Shown here in pieces: positions 16,123 to 25,753 of a DNA stretch of 64,000 nucleotides. Made by a program: the position numbers and the translations under genes. The notes under the pieces are model-generated. The model worked only from the letters and a program-made list of their open reading frames with translations, was not told the DNA's origin and did no database searches. The stretch comes from Eutrophocola sp964490145 (GTDB lineage Bacteria; Pseudomonadota; Gammaproteobacteria; Pseudomonadales; Pseudohongiellaceae): contig CAZBBS010000002.1 in the NCBI GenBank assembly GCA_964490145.1, positions 1 through 64,000 of the forward strand. Direction: 5' to 3'. The first letter of the stretch is position 1. Each line of letters opens with the position of its first letter.

Positions 16123-16608
16123 ATGAGCAAAAACAGCATTATTCAAAAAATTGAGCAGGCGCAGATGAAATCCGATGTGCCGGATTTCTCTCCTGGCGAC
16201 ACTGTCGTAGTACAGGTTCGCATCAAGGAAGGTGACCGTGAGCGTCTGCAGGCCTTTGAAGGCGTGGTTATTGGCAAGCGTAATCGCGGCCTGAACTCTG
16301 CGTTCACTGTTCGTAAAATGTCCCATGGTGTGGGCGTTGAACGTACCTTCCAGACTCACAGCAGCCAGATTGAAAGCATCACGGTTAAACGTCGTGGTGA
16401 TGTTCGTCAGGCCAAACTGTACTACCTGCGTGACCTGACTGGCCGTGCTGCCCGTATTACTGAAAAGCTTGCCAAGAAAACCGGTAATACTGCTGCTGCA
16501 GCCCCTTCCATCACTGAGCAGATGGATGCCGCCCAGGATGAGATGCTGACAGAAGAAGCCAGCGTTGAAACCCCGGTCGAAACGTCTGAAGAAAAGAACG
16601 AAGATTGA
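16123..16608 (+). CDS. rplS: 50S ribosomal protein L19 with C-terminal acidic extension
   Basis: The first ~116 residues are a standard L19: IIQKIEQAQMKSDVPDFSPGD, LQAFEGVVIGKRNRGLNSAFT, RGDVRQAKLYYLRDLTGRAARI. The protein continues for about 45 residues past the usual end with an Ala/Thr- and Glu-rich tail (TGNTAAAAPSITEQ ... VETSEEKNED). The ATG at 16123 (MSKNSII) is the family start; the longer frame begins with a TTG that has no support. It is the last gene of the operon, followed by the hairpin at 16620-16643. Confidence 0.95.
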   Translation: MSKNSIIQKIEQAQMKSDVPDFSPGDTVVVQVRIKEGDRERLQAFEGVVIGKRNRGLNSAFTVRKMSHGVGVERTFQTHSSQIESITVKRRGDVRQAKLYYLRDLTGRAARITEKLAKKTGNTAAAAPSITEQMDAAQDEMLTEEASVETPVETSEEKNED

Positions 16609-16619
16609 TTTCAGTGCCG

Positions 16620-16643
16620 CCTGGCCGGCCTTGGCCGGCCAGG
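16620..16643 (+). terminator. Terminator hairpin after rplS
   Basis: CCTGGCCGGC pairs with GCCGGCCAGG around a CTTG tetraloop, 12 bp after the rplS stop. The downstream T content is modest (TTGATCTTTCC), so it is a strong hairpin with a weak T tract. Confidence 0.7.
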
Positions 16644-16744
16644 TTGATCTTTCCACTGAAATGAAGTTCCATATTGCCGGTTCTTTATAACAGAGCGGGC
16701 TTATCCAGCCGACTGTTCACCATCAGTCCATACAGGGGAAGGTA

Positions 16745-17527
16745 ATGAAAGTATTCCGTGTCAGCAAAACCGCAGCACTGTTTTTTGCATCACTGATAGC
16801 CATTACTGTCCCCGCTTTTGTCCAGGCTTCACAGGATGACGAGATAGCTGCCATCCGGAATGTGATTGCCACATCCATGTCAAACCTTGATGTAGACAGC
16901 ATCGAACCCAGTGCGGTCGATGGTCTGTACGAAATCACCCTGGCAAATGCCCAGGTGATTTTTGCCTCTGCAGATGCCCGCTATTTCATTCCGGGAGACC
17001 TGTTCGAAGTCACGCCCCTGGGTGTGATCAATCGTGGTGAAACCAGGCGCAACGAACTGCGCGCCGAGAAAATTGCAGCAGTACCTGAAAGTGAGATGAT
17101 CATTTTTGAAGCTGAGGGAGAGCGCAAGGCAGCCCTGACGGTTTTCACAGATGTGGATTGCCCCTGGTGCCGGAAGTTGCACGGCGAGGTTGAGCGTCTT
17201 AATGAACTGGGCATTGCTGTCAGGTATCTGGCCTTCCCCCGACAGGGTGTGAAAAATGAAAAGGGCGTGGATACCGAGATTTACCGCAAAATGTCTTCCA
17301 CCTGGTGCGCGGGCGATCCCCTGGCGATGATGACCAGTGCCACACGTGGAGGTGTCGTGCCAGATGCCGAATGCGATAATAATCCGGTGGCCAGCCATTA
17401 CCAGCTTGGCAGGGATGTGGGCGTGACGGGTACGCCGGCCCTGGTTCTGGAAGATGGTACGCTTCTTCCGGGATATGTTGCTGCCGACCAGCTGGCAACC
17501 TATATACTGGGCCCGGCCTCGCAGTAA
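16745..17527 (+). CDS. dsbC: Thiol:disulfide interchange protein DsbC
   Basis: A periplasmic disulfide isomerase. The 260-residue precursor has signal peptide MKVFRVSKTAALFFASLIAITVPAFVQA, the N-terminal dimerisation domain, and a thioredoxin domain with active site CPWC at residues 139-142. The second structural cysteine pair (WCAGD ... PDAECDNN) and the cis-Pro loop TGTPALVLEDG are also present. E. coli DsbC has CGYC; CPWC resembles DsbC of other Gammaproteobacteria. It lies upstream of hom, as in Pseudomonas-type dsbC-hom-thrC-recJ clusters. Confidence 0.93.
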   Translation: MKVFRVSKTAALFFASLIAITVPAFVQASQDDEIAAIRNVIATSMSNLDVDSIEPSAVDGLYEITLANAQVIFASADARYFIPGDLFEVTPLGVINRGETRRNELRAEKIAAVPESEMIIFEAEGERKAALTVFTDVDCPWCRKLHGEVERLNELGIAVRYLAFPRQGVKNEKGVDTEIYRKMSSTWCAGDPLAMMTSATRGGVVPDAECDNNPVASHYQLGRDVGVTGTPALVLEDGTLLPGYVAADQLATYILGPASQ

Positions 17528-17542
17528 AAAAGTCCTCAAACC

Positions 17543-17565
17543 GGGCAATCCTGATTGGATTGCCC
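17543..17565 (+). terminator. Hairpin between dsbC and hom
   Basis: A perfect 9-bp stem, GGGCAATCC with GGATTGCCC, around a TGATT loop, 15 bp after dsbC. No T run follows directly. It could be a weak terminator or an mRNA-stabilising element in front of hom-thrC. Confidence 0.45.
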
Positions 17566-17643
17566 AACAGCAGGCAACGTATACTTACCCCTTTTTTCCA
17601 GCAGGCACATGGTGCCTGACTTGTATTTGTTGGAGTTGCAATC

Positions 17644-18951
17644 TTGAAGCCCGTACGTCTCGGAATTTGTGGTCTTGGCACTGTCGGCTACGGCAGTTTT
17701 ACTGTGCTGAAAAACAATGCGGATGAAATTTTCCGCCGCACGGGCAGAGAAGTGGCAGTCACCCGTATCGGTACTCGCCAACTCAAGGAGCATCAGGATG
17801 TCGGTGGCGTCAACGTCAGCAATGACGTCATGGCGGTAGCCAGTGATCCTGATGTGGATATCGTCCTCGAACTGATGGGGGGTACCGGGCCTGCCCGTGA
17901 ACTTGTCCTGGCAGCAATAGACCATGGCAAGCATGTGGTGACAGCCAACAAGGCGCTTATCGCGCTGCACGGCAACGAGATTTTTGCCGCAGCTGCGCAA
18001 AAAAATGTCATCGTGGCCTATGAGGCAGCGGTAGCCGGTGGTATTCCCATCATCAAGTCCATCCGTGAAGGCCTGGCTGCCAACCGTATCGAATGGCTGG
18101 CGGGTATCATCAATGGCACCGGCAACTTTATCCTGACCGAGATGGCAGAAAAGGGGCGGGAATTCTCTGACGTGTTAAAACAGGCGCAGGAACTGGGTTA
18201 CGCAGAGGCCGATCCGACCTTCGATGTGGAGGGTATAGATGCCGCTCACAAGTTGACCATCCTGGCCTCGATAGCTTTTGGAATACCCCTGCAATTCGAC
18301 AAGGCCTATACCGAAGGCATCAGCAATATCACCATCGAGGATATTCGCTATGCACGGGAACTCGGCTACCGGATAAAACATCTGGGGATTGCCCGCCGGT
18401 CTGAGGCCGGTATCGAATTGCGGGTCCATCCCACGTTGATTGCCGAAGACAACCTGATTGCCAACGTCAATGGCGTCATGAATGCCGTGATGGTGCAGGG
18501 GGATGCCGTAGGGCCGACCCTGTCCTGCGGTGCGGGTGCAGGGGCCATGCCGACAGCATCTGCCGTTGTGGCGGATGTGGTGGATATCGTGCGCCTGATG
18601 GACAGCCCGGCGTGTGCGGTGCCCAACCTGGGCTTCCAGGCAGACAGTCTGGCAGATGTGGCTGTCTTGCCGATCAGTGACATCACCAGTGCCTATTACC
18701 TGAGAGTGCTGGCCCATGACAAGGCGGGCGTGTTGTCGGACATCACCGAAATTCTGGGTGATTTCAACATCAATATCGAGGCAGTGATCCAGAAAGAGCC
18801 CCGGGTACATGATGCAGAACATATTCTGTCGGTGATTATCCTGACTGATGAAATTCGTGAGTCGGTCATGATGGATGCCATCGCCAGGATAGAGGAACTC
18901 GCTGCGGTAGGTGGCAAGGTGGCCCGTATTCGTATGGATAAACTGGATTAA
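17644..18951 (+). CDS. hom: Homoserine dehydrogenase
   Basis: Reduces aspartate semialdehyde to homoserine in the threonine/methionine pathway. The 435-residue protein has an N-terminal Rossmann motif (RLGICGLGTVGYGSF), the catalytic domain with GGIPIIKSIREGL, IINGTGNFIL and AEADPTFDVEGIDAAHK, and a C-terminal ACT domain (YYLRVLAHDKAGVLSDITEIL) for feedback control by threonine. The start is a TTG at 17644 with GGAG 8 nt upstream. It is followed by thrC in the same transcript. Confidence 0.95.
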   Translation: MKPVRLGICGLGTVGYGSFTVLKNNADEIFRRTGREVAVTRIGTRQLKEHQDVGGVNVSNDVMAVASDPDVDIVLELMGGTGPARELVLAAIDHGKHVVTANKALIALHGNEIFAAAAQKNVIVAYEAAVAGGIPIIKSIREGLAANRIEWLAGIINGTGNFILTEMAEKGREFSDVLKQAQELGYAEADPTFDVEGIDAAHKLTILASIAFGIPLQFDKAYTEGISNITIEDIRYARELGYRIKHLGIARRSEAGIELRVHPTLIAEDNLIANVNGVMNAVMVQGDAVGPTLSCGAGAGAMPTASAVVADVVDIVRLMDSPACAVPNLGFQADSLADVAVLPISDITSAYYLRVLAHDKAGVLSDITEILGDFNINIEAVIQKEPRVHDAEHILSVIILTDEIRESVMMDAIARIEELAAVGGKVARIRMDKLD

Positions 18952-18964
18952 CAGGAGCAGGACA

Positions 18965-20353
18965 GTGAAATACATCAGCACACGGGGCAAATGCCCGGCC
19001 CAGAATTTTGAGGAAGTCCTCCTGACCGGACTGGCCCCTGACGGCGGTCTTTATATTCCCGAAACCATACCGCAGGTGACTCGCGAACAGCTTCAGGCCT
19101 GGAAAAACCTGTCCTATGCAGAACTGGCCTTTGAGGTCATACGCCTGTATGTGGCGGATGCCATGCCGGAAGAAGATCTGCGCGGCATCATCAATGAAAC
19201 CTACGCCGTGTTTTCCCATCCGGAAGTGGCGCCACTGCGGCCTTTGGGCGACAGGGAGTTCGTGCTGGAGCTTTTCCATGGCCCAACGCTGGCCTTCAAG
19301 GATTTTGCCCTGCAGCTGCTGGGCCGGCTGCTGGATTACTTCCTGGCGCGTCGCCGAAAGCATGTGGCCATCCTGGGAGCAACCTCTGGCGATACCGGTT
19401 CAGCAGCACTTGAAGGCTGTCGTCACTGTGAGTGGGTGGATATGTATATCCTGTATCCCCATAACCGCGTATCGGAAGTCCAGCGTCGACAGATGACCAC
19501 AGTGCCAGGTGACAATGTGAACAGCCTGGCTATCGAAGGCAACTTTGATGACTGCCAGAACATCGTCAAGCAGGCTTTTGCTGACCAGGGTTTCTTGCCT
19601 GCGGATTATCAACTGGTGGCGGTTAATTCCATCAATTTCTCCCGCATCATGGCCCAGATCGTGTATTACTTTTATGCCGGCCTGAAGTTTATCGACGAGG
19701 AAGAATCCGTATCCTTCTCCGTGCCTACCGGAAATTTCGGCGATATCTATGCCGGGTACCTGGCCAAACAAATGGGATTGCCTGTAGACCGGCTGATTAT
19801 CGCCACCAATAAAAATGACATCCTCCACCGGTTCATGAGTGCCAATATGTACAACCTGGGCGAACTGGAACCTTCCCTGTCACCCAGCATGGACATCATG
19901 GTGTCGAGCAATTTCGAGCGCTACCTGTTTGACCTGTTCAAGGGGGATGCTGCCCGTGTGGAAAGTTTTGTTACCGGTCTAAGCCAGGATGCCCAGCAGG
20001 TCAGTGACGAGGAATGGAGCGAGGCGAGAAAGATATTCGACAGCTGCAGGGTCGATGATGATACTACCTGTGCAATCATTCATGCGGTGTATGACAAGCA
20101 TGGCTACCTGCTGGATCCCCATACAGCGACAGGCGTGATGTCGGCGCGGGTCTGCTGTGAAAATAATCCGCGCCCGGTAATTTGTCTGGCTACTGCCCAC
20201 CCGGCGAAATTCGCTGCAGCCATCGAACGGGCTGGTCTCGAAACGCCGGCACTGCCGCCGCACCTGTCCGACCTGATGGAAAGGGATGAACGCATCAAGG
20301 TCCTGCCGGCAACGCTTGCTGCCGTTACCGGTTTTATCCAGGAAACCCTGTAA
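18965..20353 (+). CDS. thrC: Threonine synthase
   Basis: A PLP enzyme converting O-phosphohomoserine to threonine. The 462-residue protein begins MKYISTRGKCPAQNFEEVLLTGLAPDGGLY from a GTG at 18965, preceded by AGGAG 9 nt upstream. The PLP lysine lies in HGPTLAFKDFALQLLGR, and the phosphate/PLP-binding GATSGDTGSAAL follows. It lies 13 bp after hom. A longer frame start at 18911 overlaps hom and is not supported. Confidence 0.95.
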   Translation: MKYISTRGKCPAQNFEEVLLTGLAPDGGLYIPETIPQVTREQLQAWKNLSYAELAFEVIRLYVADAMPEEDLRGIINETYAVFSHPEVAPLRPLGDREFVLELFHGPTLAFKDFALQLLGRLLDYFLARRRKHVAILGATSGDTGSAALEGCRHCEWVDMYILYPHNRVSEVQRRQMTTVPGDNVNSLAIEGNFDDCQNIVKQAFADQGFLPADYQLVAVNSINFSRIMAQIVYYFYAGLKFIDEEESVSFSVPTGNFGDIYAGYLAKQMGLPVDRLIIATNKNDILHRFMSANMYNLGELEPSLSPSMDIMVSSNFERYLFDLFKGDAARVESFVTGLSQDAQQVSDEEWSEARKIFDSCRVDDDTTCAIIHAVYDKHGYLLDPHTATGVMSARVCCENNPRPVICLATAHPAKFAAAIERAGLETPALPPHLSDLMERDERIKVLPATLAAVTGFIQETL

Positions 20354-20361
20354 CCGTCAGG

Positions 20362-21435
20362 TCAACCTGGTGGTGCCAGCTCTATCTCGAATTCGAGAGT
20401 CTGCTGGTTGCGCAGGGTGGTGACAGACACGGTATCGCCGGGTTCGTGCTGTTCCAGTACGTTGAGCAGGTCATCCGATGTGATGACCTGCTGTCCGTCC
20501 ACCTCGATGATGACATCTCCCAGAAATACTTCCCCCCGCTGATTGCGGCGAAATCCCAGCATGCCGGCTGCGGCAGCCGGGGTTCCCTCGACAACCGAAT
20601 AAACCGGCAGGCCATTGATGCCTTGCTGGCGGGCCCAGCCGTCCGGTGTGTTGCGGACACCAAGCTGTGGCCGTATTTCCCGGCCATATTGTAGGAGTTG
20701 AGGCACGATTTTTTTCACGGTGTTGACCGGAATGGCAAAGCCGATACCTGAACCATTGCCCGGGTTGATGGTCTGCGAATTGACACCGATAAGCTGGCCA
20801 AGAGAATTAAGTAGAGGTCCGCCAGAATTGCCGGGATTGATCGCGGCATCGGTCTGGATGACATCACGAATGGTGCGATTGGTCATGGCGTGAATTTCCC
20901 GTCCAAGGGCGCTGACTACGCCGACAGTCAGAGTGGTGTCCAGGCCGAAGGGGTTGCCGATGGCCAGCACTTTCCTGCCGACTTCAAGTTCAGATGAATC
21001 GCCGGCAGGCAAGGGGTGGAGCAGCTCAGCGGGGGCTTCAATTTTCAGCAGGGCCAGGTCCTTGTCCGGTGCCCGGCCGATAATGGCAGCATCCCAGGAC
21101 GACTGATCCTGCAGGGTGATGGTGACCCGGTCAGCGCCCTGGATCACATGGTCATTGGTGACAATCAGGCCTTCATTGTTCCAGACAAAACCCGTGCCTG
21201 TGCCCTGGGGAATTTCCTGAACATTCAGGGAGAAAAATCCCGTGCGGCGCAGGGCACTGTTGGTCACGTAGACAACCGCAGGGCTGGCTTTCTTGAAAAT
21301 TTCTATGGTATTGGCTTCGTCTTCAGTCTGGAAAGTGAGGTAATCGGCAGAAATTGCCCGTTGCAAAGGGGCCAGCAGGCCAAAAAGTGTCCAGAGTAAA
21401 AAGGATAAAATAGTCATTCCGTTTTTGAATTTCAT
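20362..21435 (-). CDS. HtrA-family (DegS/DegP-like) periplasmic serine protease
   Basis: A 357-residue trypsin-like protease with an N-terminal signal or anchor (MTILSFLLWTLFGLLAPLQRAISA), the triad His96 (TNDHV), Asp126 (PDKDLALLKI) and Ser204 (NPGNSGGPLL), and a single C-terminal PDZ domain (GLPVYSVVEGTPAAAAGMLGF). One PDZ domain and the length match DegS, the sensor protease that cleaves RseA to start the sigma-E envelope response. Whether the N-terminus is cleaved or stays as an anchor cannot be decided. It is transcribed opposite to its neighbours, convergent with thrC. Confidence 0.9.
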   Translation of the reverse strand: MKFKNGMTILSFLLWTLFGLLAPLQRAISADYLTFQTEDEANTIEIFKKASPAVVYVTNSALRRTGFFSLNVQEIPQGTGTGFVWNNEGLIVTNDHVIQGADRVTITLQDQSSWDAAIIGRAPDKDLALLKIEAPAELLHPLPAGDSSELEVGRKVLAIGNPFGLDTTLTVGVVSALGREIHAMTNRTIRDVIQTDAAINPGNSGGPLLNSLGQLIGVNSQTINPGNGSGIGFAIPVNTVKKIVPQLLQYGREIRPQLGVRNTPDGWARQQGINGLPVYSVVEGTPAAAAGMLGFRRNQRGEVFLGDVIIEVDGQQVITSDDLLNVLEQHEPGDTVSVTTLRNQQTLEFEIELAPPG

Positions 21436-21627
21436 GGTCTAACCTGTCTCAAAGCAACGTAAAAGCCAGCAAGTGTGCACGGGAATTTAGGCAGGGGCAG
21501 CCTGGTTAAGTTCCTGGGGAATAAGAATCAGTGCAGCACCTTTCAGCTAAAATCAGTTAAAAGACAATTCGCCCAGGTGACGTGCCCGGCCGTATTGGAT
21601 GTACGGCGAGGAGTTTGACCGGCGCTT

Positions 21628-23313
21628 GTGTCCCAGACTATAGATATGGACAGTTCTACCAATAATCAACCACCACTCACGCTGGATTCACTCGGGCAAA
21701 TGTTCACTGATGCCTGTCAGCGCTACAGTGCCCTGACTGCCTTCAGTTGTGAGGGAGCACGCATAAGCTTCGGTGCCCTGGAGCAACAGAGCAATTGTTT
21801 TGCCGCTTGGCTGCTGCGAGAGTCCACGCTTGAACCGGGTGACCGTGTTGCCATACAACTGCCCAATCTTCTGCAATATCCCATTGTCGCTCTGGGGGTA
21901 ATCAAGGCAGGGATGGTCATTGTGAATATCAACCCGCTTTACACTGCCGGAGAGACCGAGCACCAGTTGCGCGATTCCGGAGCCAGGGCACTGATTGTCC
22001 TGGAAGACGTACTCAAGGTGACTGGCCGCATCCTGCCTGGCAGCGCCGTTGATAGGGTTATTGTCACCGGGGCGGATGACTTGCATCCATGGCATTTGAG
22101 AATGGCGTGGCGTCTGCGTCACTTGTTTTCCCGAAACCAGGCCAGGGACATTCGTTTTTCCGGTAAAACGACGCTGAAGAAAGTGCTCAGGCGTGGCGCT
22201 GAGCTGTTAAAGCAGCAGGGCGGGACATATTGCTTGCCTGACGAAGACCAGCCGGAAGACGAAGCCCGACTTGGGTTGATTCAATATACCGGAGGAACCA
22301 CCGGAACGGCGAAGGGCGCGATGCTGACGCACGACAACCTGATTGCCAACCTCCAGCAGATTGACGATGTCATTGATGCCCGGTTGCCGCCGCCCGGCAG
22401 TATCGTGGTCGCGCCTTTACCCTTCTACCACATCTATGCCTTTACCCTGAATCTGTTGTACTCGGTTTACCGCGGCTATCACTCTGTGCTGGTTCCGGAC
22501 CCGCGCAATACTGACAGGCTGGTCAAAACGATCAAACGTCAACCCGTACATGGCCTGGTTGGCGTGAACACCCTGTATCAGGTGCTTTGTAAGCATCCGG
22601 AGTTTCAGAAACTGGATTTTTCCCATCTCCAGGTTTGTACGTCCGGCGGTATGGCGCTCTCGTTGAGTACAGCCAGGCGCTGGGAAAAACTGACGGGCTG
22701 CAAAATACTGGAAGGCTACGGCCTGACAGAAACCTCGCCACTGGTGGCCAGTGGGCGCTACCATGATTATCAGGAAGGCAGGATCGGCAAATCCACTCGC
22801 TGGACGGATATCCGGATCGTTGATGAGGACGGCAGGGACGTGGAAACAGGACAGGCCGGTGAAATCCTGGTGCGCGGTCCGCAGGTGATGGTGGGATACT
22901 GGCGGCAGCCTGAAGAAACCCGGGCGGTTCTCGAACCGGATGGGTGGCTGCACACCGGGGATATTGGATTGCTGGATGCCGACGGATACCTGACCGTGGT
23001 TGACCGGATCAAGGACATGATCCTGGTATCCGGCTTCAATGTTTATCCGGCTGAAATCGAGGATCATGTGGTGCGGCACCCGGATATTCGGGAAGCTGCC
23101 GCCATTGGCATTCCTCACGAGGAAGGGGAGTATGTAAAACTATTTGTCATTTCCGATAACCCGGAATTGACCGAGGAAGAAATCATACAGTTTTGCAGGC
23201 AGGGCCTGACAGCCTACAAGGTGCCCCGTAAAATCGAATTCAGGGCGTCTCTGCCGCGCTCCAATGTCGGCAAGGTGCTCAAGCGTCAATTGCGCGAAGA
23301 CCAGGTGGCCTGA
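21628..23313 (+). CDS. Long-chain fatty acyl-CoA ligase (FadD-like)
   Basis: An AMP-forming acyl-CoA synthetase of about 555-561 residues. It has the AMP-binding motif IQYTGGTTGTAKGAMLTH, the linker and hinge motif GWLHTGDIGLLDADGYLTVVDRIKD, and the C-terminal catalytic lysine region SLPRSNVGKVLKRQL. It activates free fatty acids for beta-oxidation or lipid synthesis. The start may be the GTG at 21628, with GAGGAG 14 nt upstream, or the ATG at 21646 (MDSSTNN). It lies 20 bp before recJ, an unusual insertion into the thrC-recJ synteny. Confidence 0.88.
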   Translation: MSQTIDMDSSTNNQPPLTLDSLGQMFTDACQRYSALTAFSCEGARISFGALEQQSNCFAAWLLRESTLEPGDRVAIQLPNLLQYPIVALGVIKAGMVIVNINPLYTAGETEHQLRDSGARALIVLEDVLKVTGRILPGSAVDRVIVTGADDLHPWHLRMAWRLRHLFSRNQARDIRFSGKTTLKKVLRRGAELLKQQGGTYCLPDEDQPEDEARLGLIQYTGGTTGTAKGAMLTHDNLIANLQQIDDVIDARLPPPGSIVVAPLPFYHIYAFTLNLLYSVYRGYHSVLVPDPRNTDRLVKTIKRQPVHGLVGVNTLYQVLCKHPEFQKLDFSHLQVCTSGGMALSLSTARRWEKLTGCKILEGYGLTETSPLVASGRYHDYQEGRIGKSTRWTDIRIVDEDGRDVETGQAGEILVRGPQVMVGYWRQPEETRAVLEPDGWLHTGDIGLLDADGYLTVVDRIKDMILVSGFNVYPAEIEDHVVRHPDIREAAAIGIPHEEGEYVKLFVISDNPELTEEEIIQFCRQGLTAYKVPRKIEFRASLPRSNVGKVLKRQLREDQVA

Positions 23314-23333
23314 ATTTTCCGGAAGTAGTCACG

Positions 23334-25067
23334 ATGGAAGTACTGGAAAGAATCGCAGAAGTTGACTCACAACTGGATGACACCCTGCATCCGGTGTTGA
23401 GGCGTGTTTATGCCACCCGCGGCATAGTGCGTCATGAAGAACTCAATCTTGAACTTGCAGGCTTGCTGCCGCCGGACCAGTTGAAAAACTGCCGGGAGGC
23501 AGCGCAGGCGCTGTTCGAATCCATGCAGGATGAGCAGCATGTTCTGGTGGTTGGGGATTTTGATGCGGATGGTGCAACCAGCTGCGCCCTGTTTATCTCC
23601 TGTATGAAAGCCATGGGTTACGGGAAAGTAAGCTTCCTTGTTCCAAACCGGTTTGAGTATGGCTATGGCCTGACACCTGAAATTGTTGAGGTTGCCAGGC
23701 AGCAGAATCCGGACCTGATTGTTACCGTGGACAATGGCATCGCCAGCCATGAAGGCGTGCTGGCGGCAGCCAGGGCAGGAATACGCGTGCTGGTCACCGA
23801 CCATCACCTGCCGGGAGATACACTTCCTGAGGCGGCCTGCATATTGAATCCCAATCAGCCGGGATGCCCATTTCCCAGCAAGGCCCTGGCGGGTGTCGGC
23901 GTGGTGTTTTACCTGATGTCGGCACTGCGATCCTGTCTGCGCGAAGCAGACTGGTTCGAGCGACAGGCCATCCCTGTGCCCAACCTGGCAGGTTTTCTCG
24001 ATCTCGTGGCACTCGGCACGGTCGCCGATGTCGTGCCCCTGGATCAGAATAATCGCCGCCTGGTGAAACACGGGCTTGGGATTATCAAAAGCGGCCGCGG
24101 GCGACCGGGAATTCGCGCCCTGCTGGAGGTGGCCGGGCGCAACCCGGCAAGTGTGGTTGCCAGTGATCTGGCCTTTGCCGCCGGACCCAGGCTCAATGCT
24201 GCCGGCCGGTTGGATGACATGTCGTTGGGGATAGCCTGCCTGCTGGAAGATGATCCTGGCAAGGCCAGGCAAATGGCTATCAGGCTGGATGAACTTAATC
24301 GTGACCGTCGCCAGATTGAGCAGGATATGCAAACAGAAGCGCTGGACGTTCTCAGCCACCTGGATGTCAGTGATGCCGATCTGCTGGGGATCTGTCTTTA
24401 TGAAGCTGGCTGGCATCAGGGCGTGATCGGAATTCTGGCCTCCCGGATCAAGGAGCGGTACCACCGGCCAAGCATTGTGTTTGCTGATGCGGGGGTGGAT
24501 GAAAAAGGCGAGGCGATCATCAAGGGATCGGCACGGTCCATAGAGGGGATTCATATTCGTGACGTGCTGGATGCGCTGGCAACCCGGTACCCGACATTGC
24601 TGCAAAAATTTGGTGGCCATGCCATGGCCGCCGGACTGTCCATCAGGCAGGCAGATTTTGCCGCCTTTGCAGCTGCCTTCGAGGAAATCCTTGGCAGCGC
24701 AGTGGATCCGGAGGACCTGCAAAAGGTCACCTGGGTGGATGGCGAGCTGACCCCGGAGTGCTTTTCCCTGGATTTTGCCAGCCTCCTGCGTGAGGGCGGT
24801 CCCTGGGGGCAGCATTTCCCGGAGCCGTTGTTCACGGGTAATTTTGAGGTTCTCAGTAGCCGGGTTGTCGGTGAAAAACACCTGAAACTGACACTTCAGC
24901 CGTCTGGCAGCCAGGCCCTGATTGACGCCATCGCCTTTAATGTGGAACCGGCGCTGTTGCAGGCCAGACTAAACGACGTTGAGCTGGCTTACCGGCTGGA
25001 TGTGAATGAGTTTCGAGGCCAGGTCAATCCCCAGCTCATGGTGGATCAGATTCTGGCATACCGCTAG
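23334..25067 (+). CDS. recJ: Single-stranded-DNA exonuclease RecJ
   Basis: A 5'-3' ssDNA exonuclease for recombination and mismatch repair. The 577-residue protein carries the DHH-family motifs DFDADG (residues 75-80), VTVDNGIASHEG, DHH at 156-158 and GPRLNAAGRLDDMSLG. The DHHA1 domain includes GSARSIEGIHIRDVLDAL and KFGGHAMAAGLSI. Length matches E. coli RecJ. The ATG at 23334 follows fadD closely. A strong bidirectional terminator follows. Confidence 0.95.
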   Translation: MEVLERIAEVDSQLDDTLHPVLRRVYATRGIVRHEELNLELAGLLPPDQLKNCREAAQALFESMQDEQHVLVVGDFDADGATSCALFISCMKAMGYGKVSFLVPNRFEYGYGLTPEIVEVARQQNPDLIVTVDNGIASHEGVLAAARAGIRVLVTDHHLPGDTLPEAACILNPNQPGCPFPSKALAGVGVVFYLMSALRSCLREADWFERQAIPVPNLAGFLDLVALGTVADVVPLDQNNRRLVKHGLGIIKSGRGRPGIRALLEVAGRNPASVVASDLAFAAGPRLNAAGRLDDMSLGIACLLEDDPGKARQMAIRLDELNRDRRQIEQDMQTEALDVLSHLDVSDADLLGICLYEAGWHQGVIGILASRIKERYHRPSIVFADAGVDEKGEAIIKGSARSIEGIHIRDVLDALATRYPTLLQKFGGHAMAAGLSIRQADFAAFAAAFEEILGSAVDPEDLQKVTWVDGELTPECFSLDFASLLREGGPWGQHFPEPLFTGNFEVLSSRVVGEKHLKLTLQPSGSQALIDAIAFNVEPALLQARLNDVELAYRLDVNEFRGQVNPQLMVDQILAYR

Positions 25068-25097
25068 CGTACTGGCAGTCTCTTCTGTACAGACATA

Positions 25098-25126
25098 AAA
25101 AAACCCGGCCATTGGCCGGGTTTTTT
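25098..25126 (+). terminator. Strong bidirectional terminator between recJ and cytochrome c
   Basis: AAAAAACCCGGCC pairs perfectly with GGCCGGGTTTTTT around an ATT loop. T runs on both strands make it serve recJ rightward and the cytochrome gene leftward. Confidence 0.93.
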
Positions 25127-25145
25127 GTATTAATGTCGCTTTGGC

Positions 25146-25484
25146 TTATTTGGCCAGAGACTTGATATAGGCAGCGACGTCTTCCATGGCCTGGTCATTA
25201 GGCAGGGTCATGGCCATCGGGGCCATCTGCATACCGAAAGTGTCTTTCGGGTTGGTGCCGCGAACGCCGTTCTTGAAGTTCTGCAGCTGACGGATGACGT
25301 ACCACTCTTCCTGGCCAGCCAGGGAAGGGGCATTCAGTGCTTCCATACCTTCACCGTTGGCACCGTGACAGGCGCCGCAAGTGGCGTAAAAGGCTTTGCC
25401 GCGCTCGGCATCGCCGGCAGCAAATGCGCCGTTGGCAAACAGAGAAACAAGTGCAGCAAAGGCAAGTGTTGCTTTCAACTTCAT
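25146..25484 (-). CDS. Small periplasmic cytochrome c (single-domain c4/c553-like)
   Basis: A 112-residue monohaem class I cytochrome with signal peptide MKLKATLAFAALVSLFANGAFA, haem motif CGACHG, and the distal-Met region MAPMAMTLPNDQAMEDVAAYIKSL. The arrangement resembles one domain of cytochrome c4. The start at 25484 has GGAG upstream. It is a single-gene leftward transcript ending at the terminator at 25098-25126. Likely a soluble electron carrier to a terminal oxidase. Confidence 0.88.
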   Translation of the reverse strand: MKLKATLAFAALVSLFANGAFAAGDAERGKAFYATCGACHGANGEGMEALNAPSLAGQEEWYVIRQLQNFKNGVRGTNPKDTFGMQMAPMAMTLPNDQAMEDVAAYIKSLAK

Positions 25485-25753
25485 GGGGTTACTCCTGTTA
25501 TTTCGTACTGGATATTAAAAATCTGGGTTACTGAACATCAGCTGAACTGGTTTTTGAAACGCGCACCACCAAATGCGGGTGTCCCGGGGGGAGTTTGCTT
25601 TCTAATTTATCTCAGGCTGCCTGAACGGGGCGCGATTATAGCAACATTGGGTCAAATTAAAAGGGAATGTTTCCCGACGATCCCCATGTTTTTCCTAGAG
25701 AAATGGGGCTGTGCCTAGTAATATTTGCGCTTTTTAGTTGTAGGGAAAAAGGC

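Noticed and set aside
23367..24881. 504-codon frame opposite recJ
   Set aside because: Antisense shadow of recJ, His/Gln/Pro-rich as expected for such shadows, with no domain.
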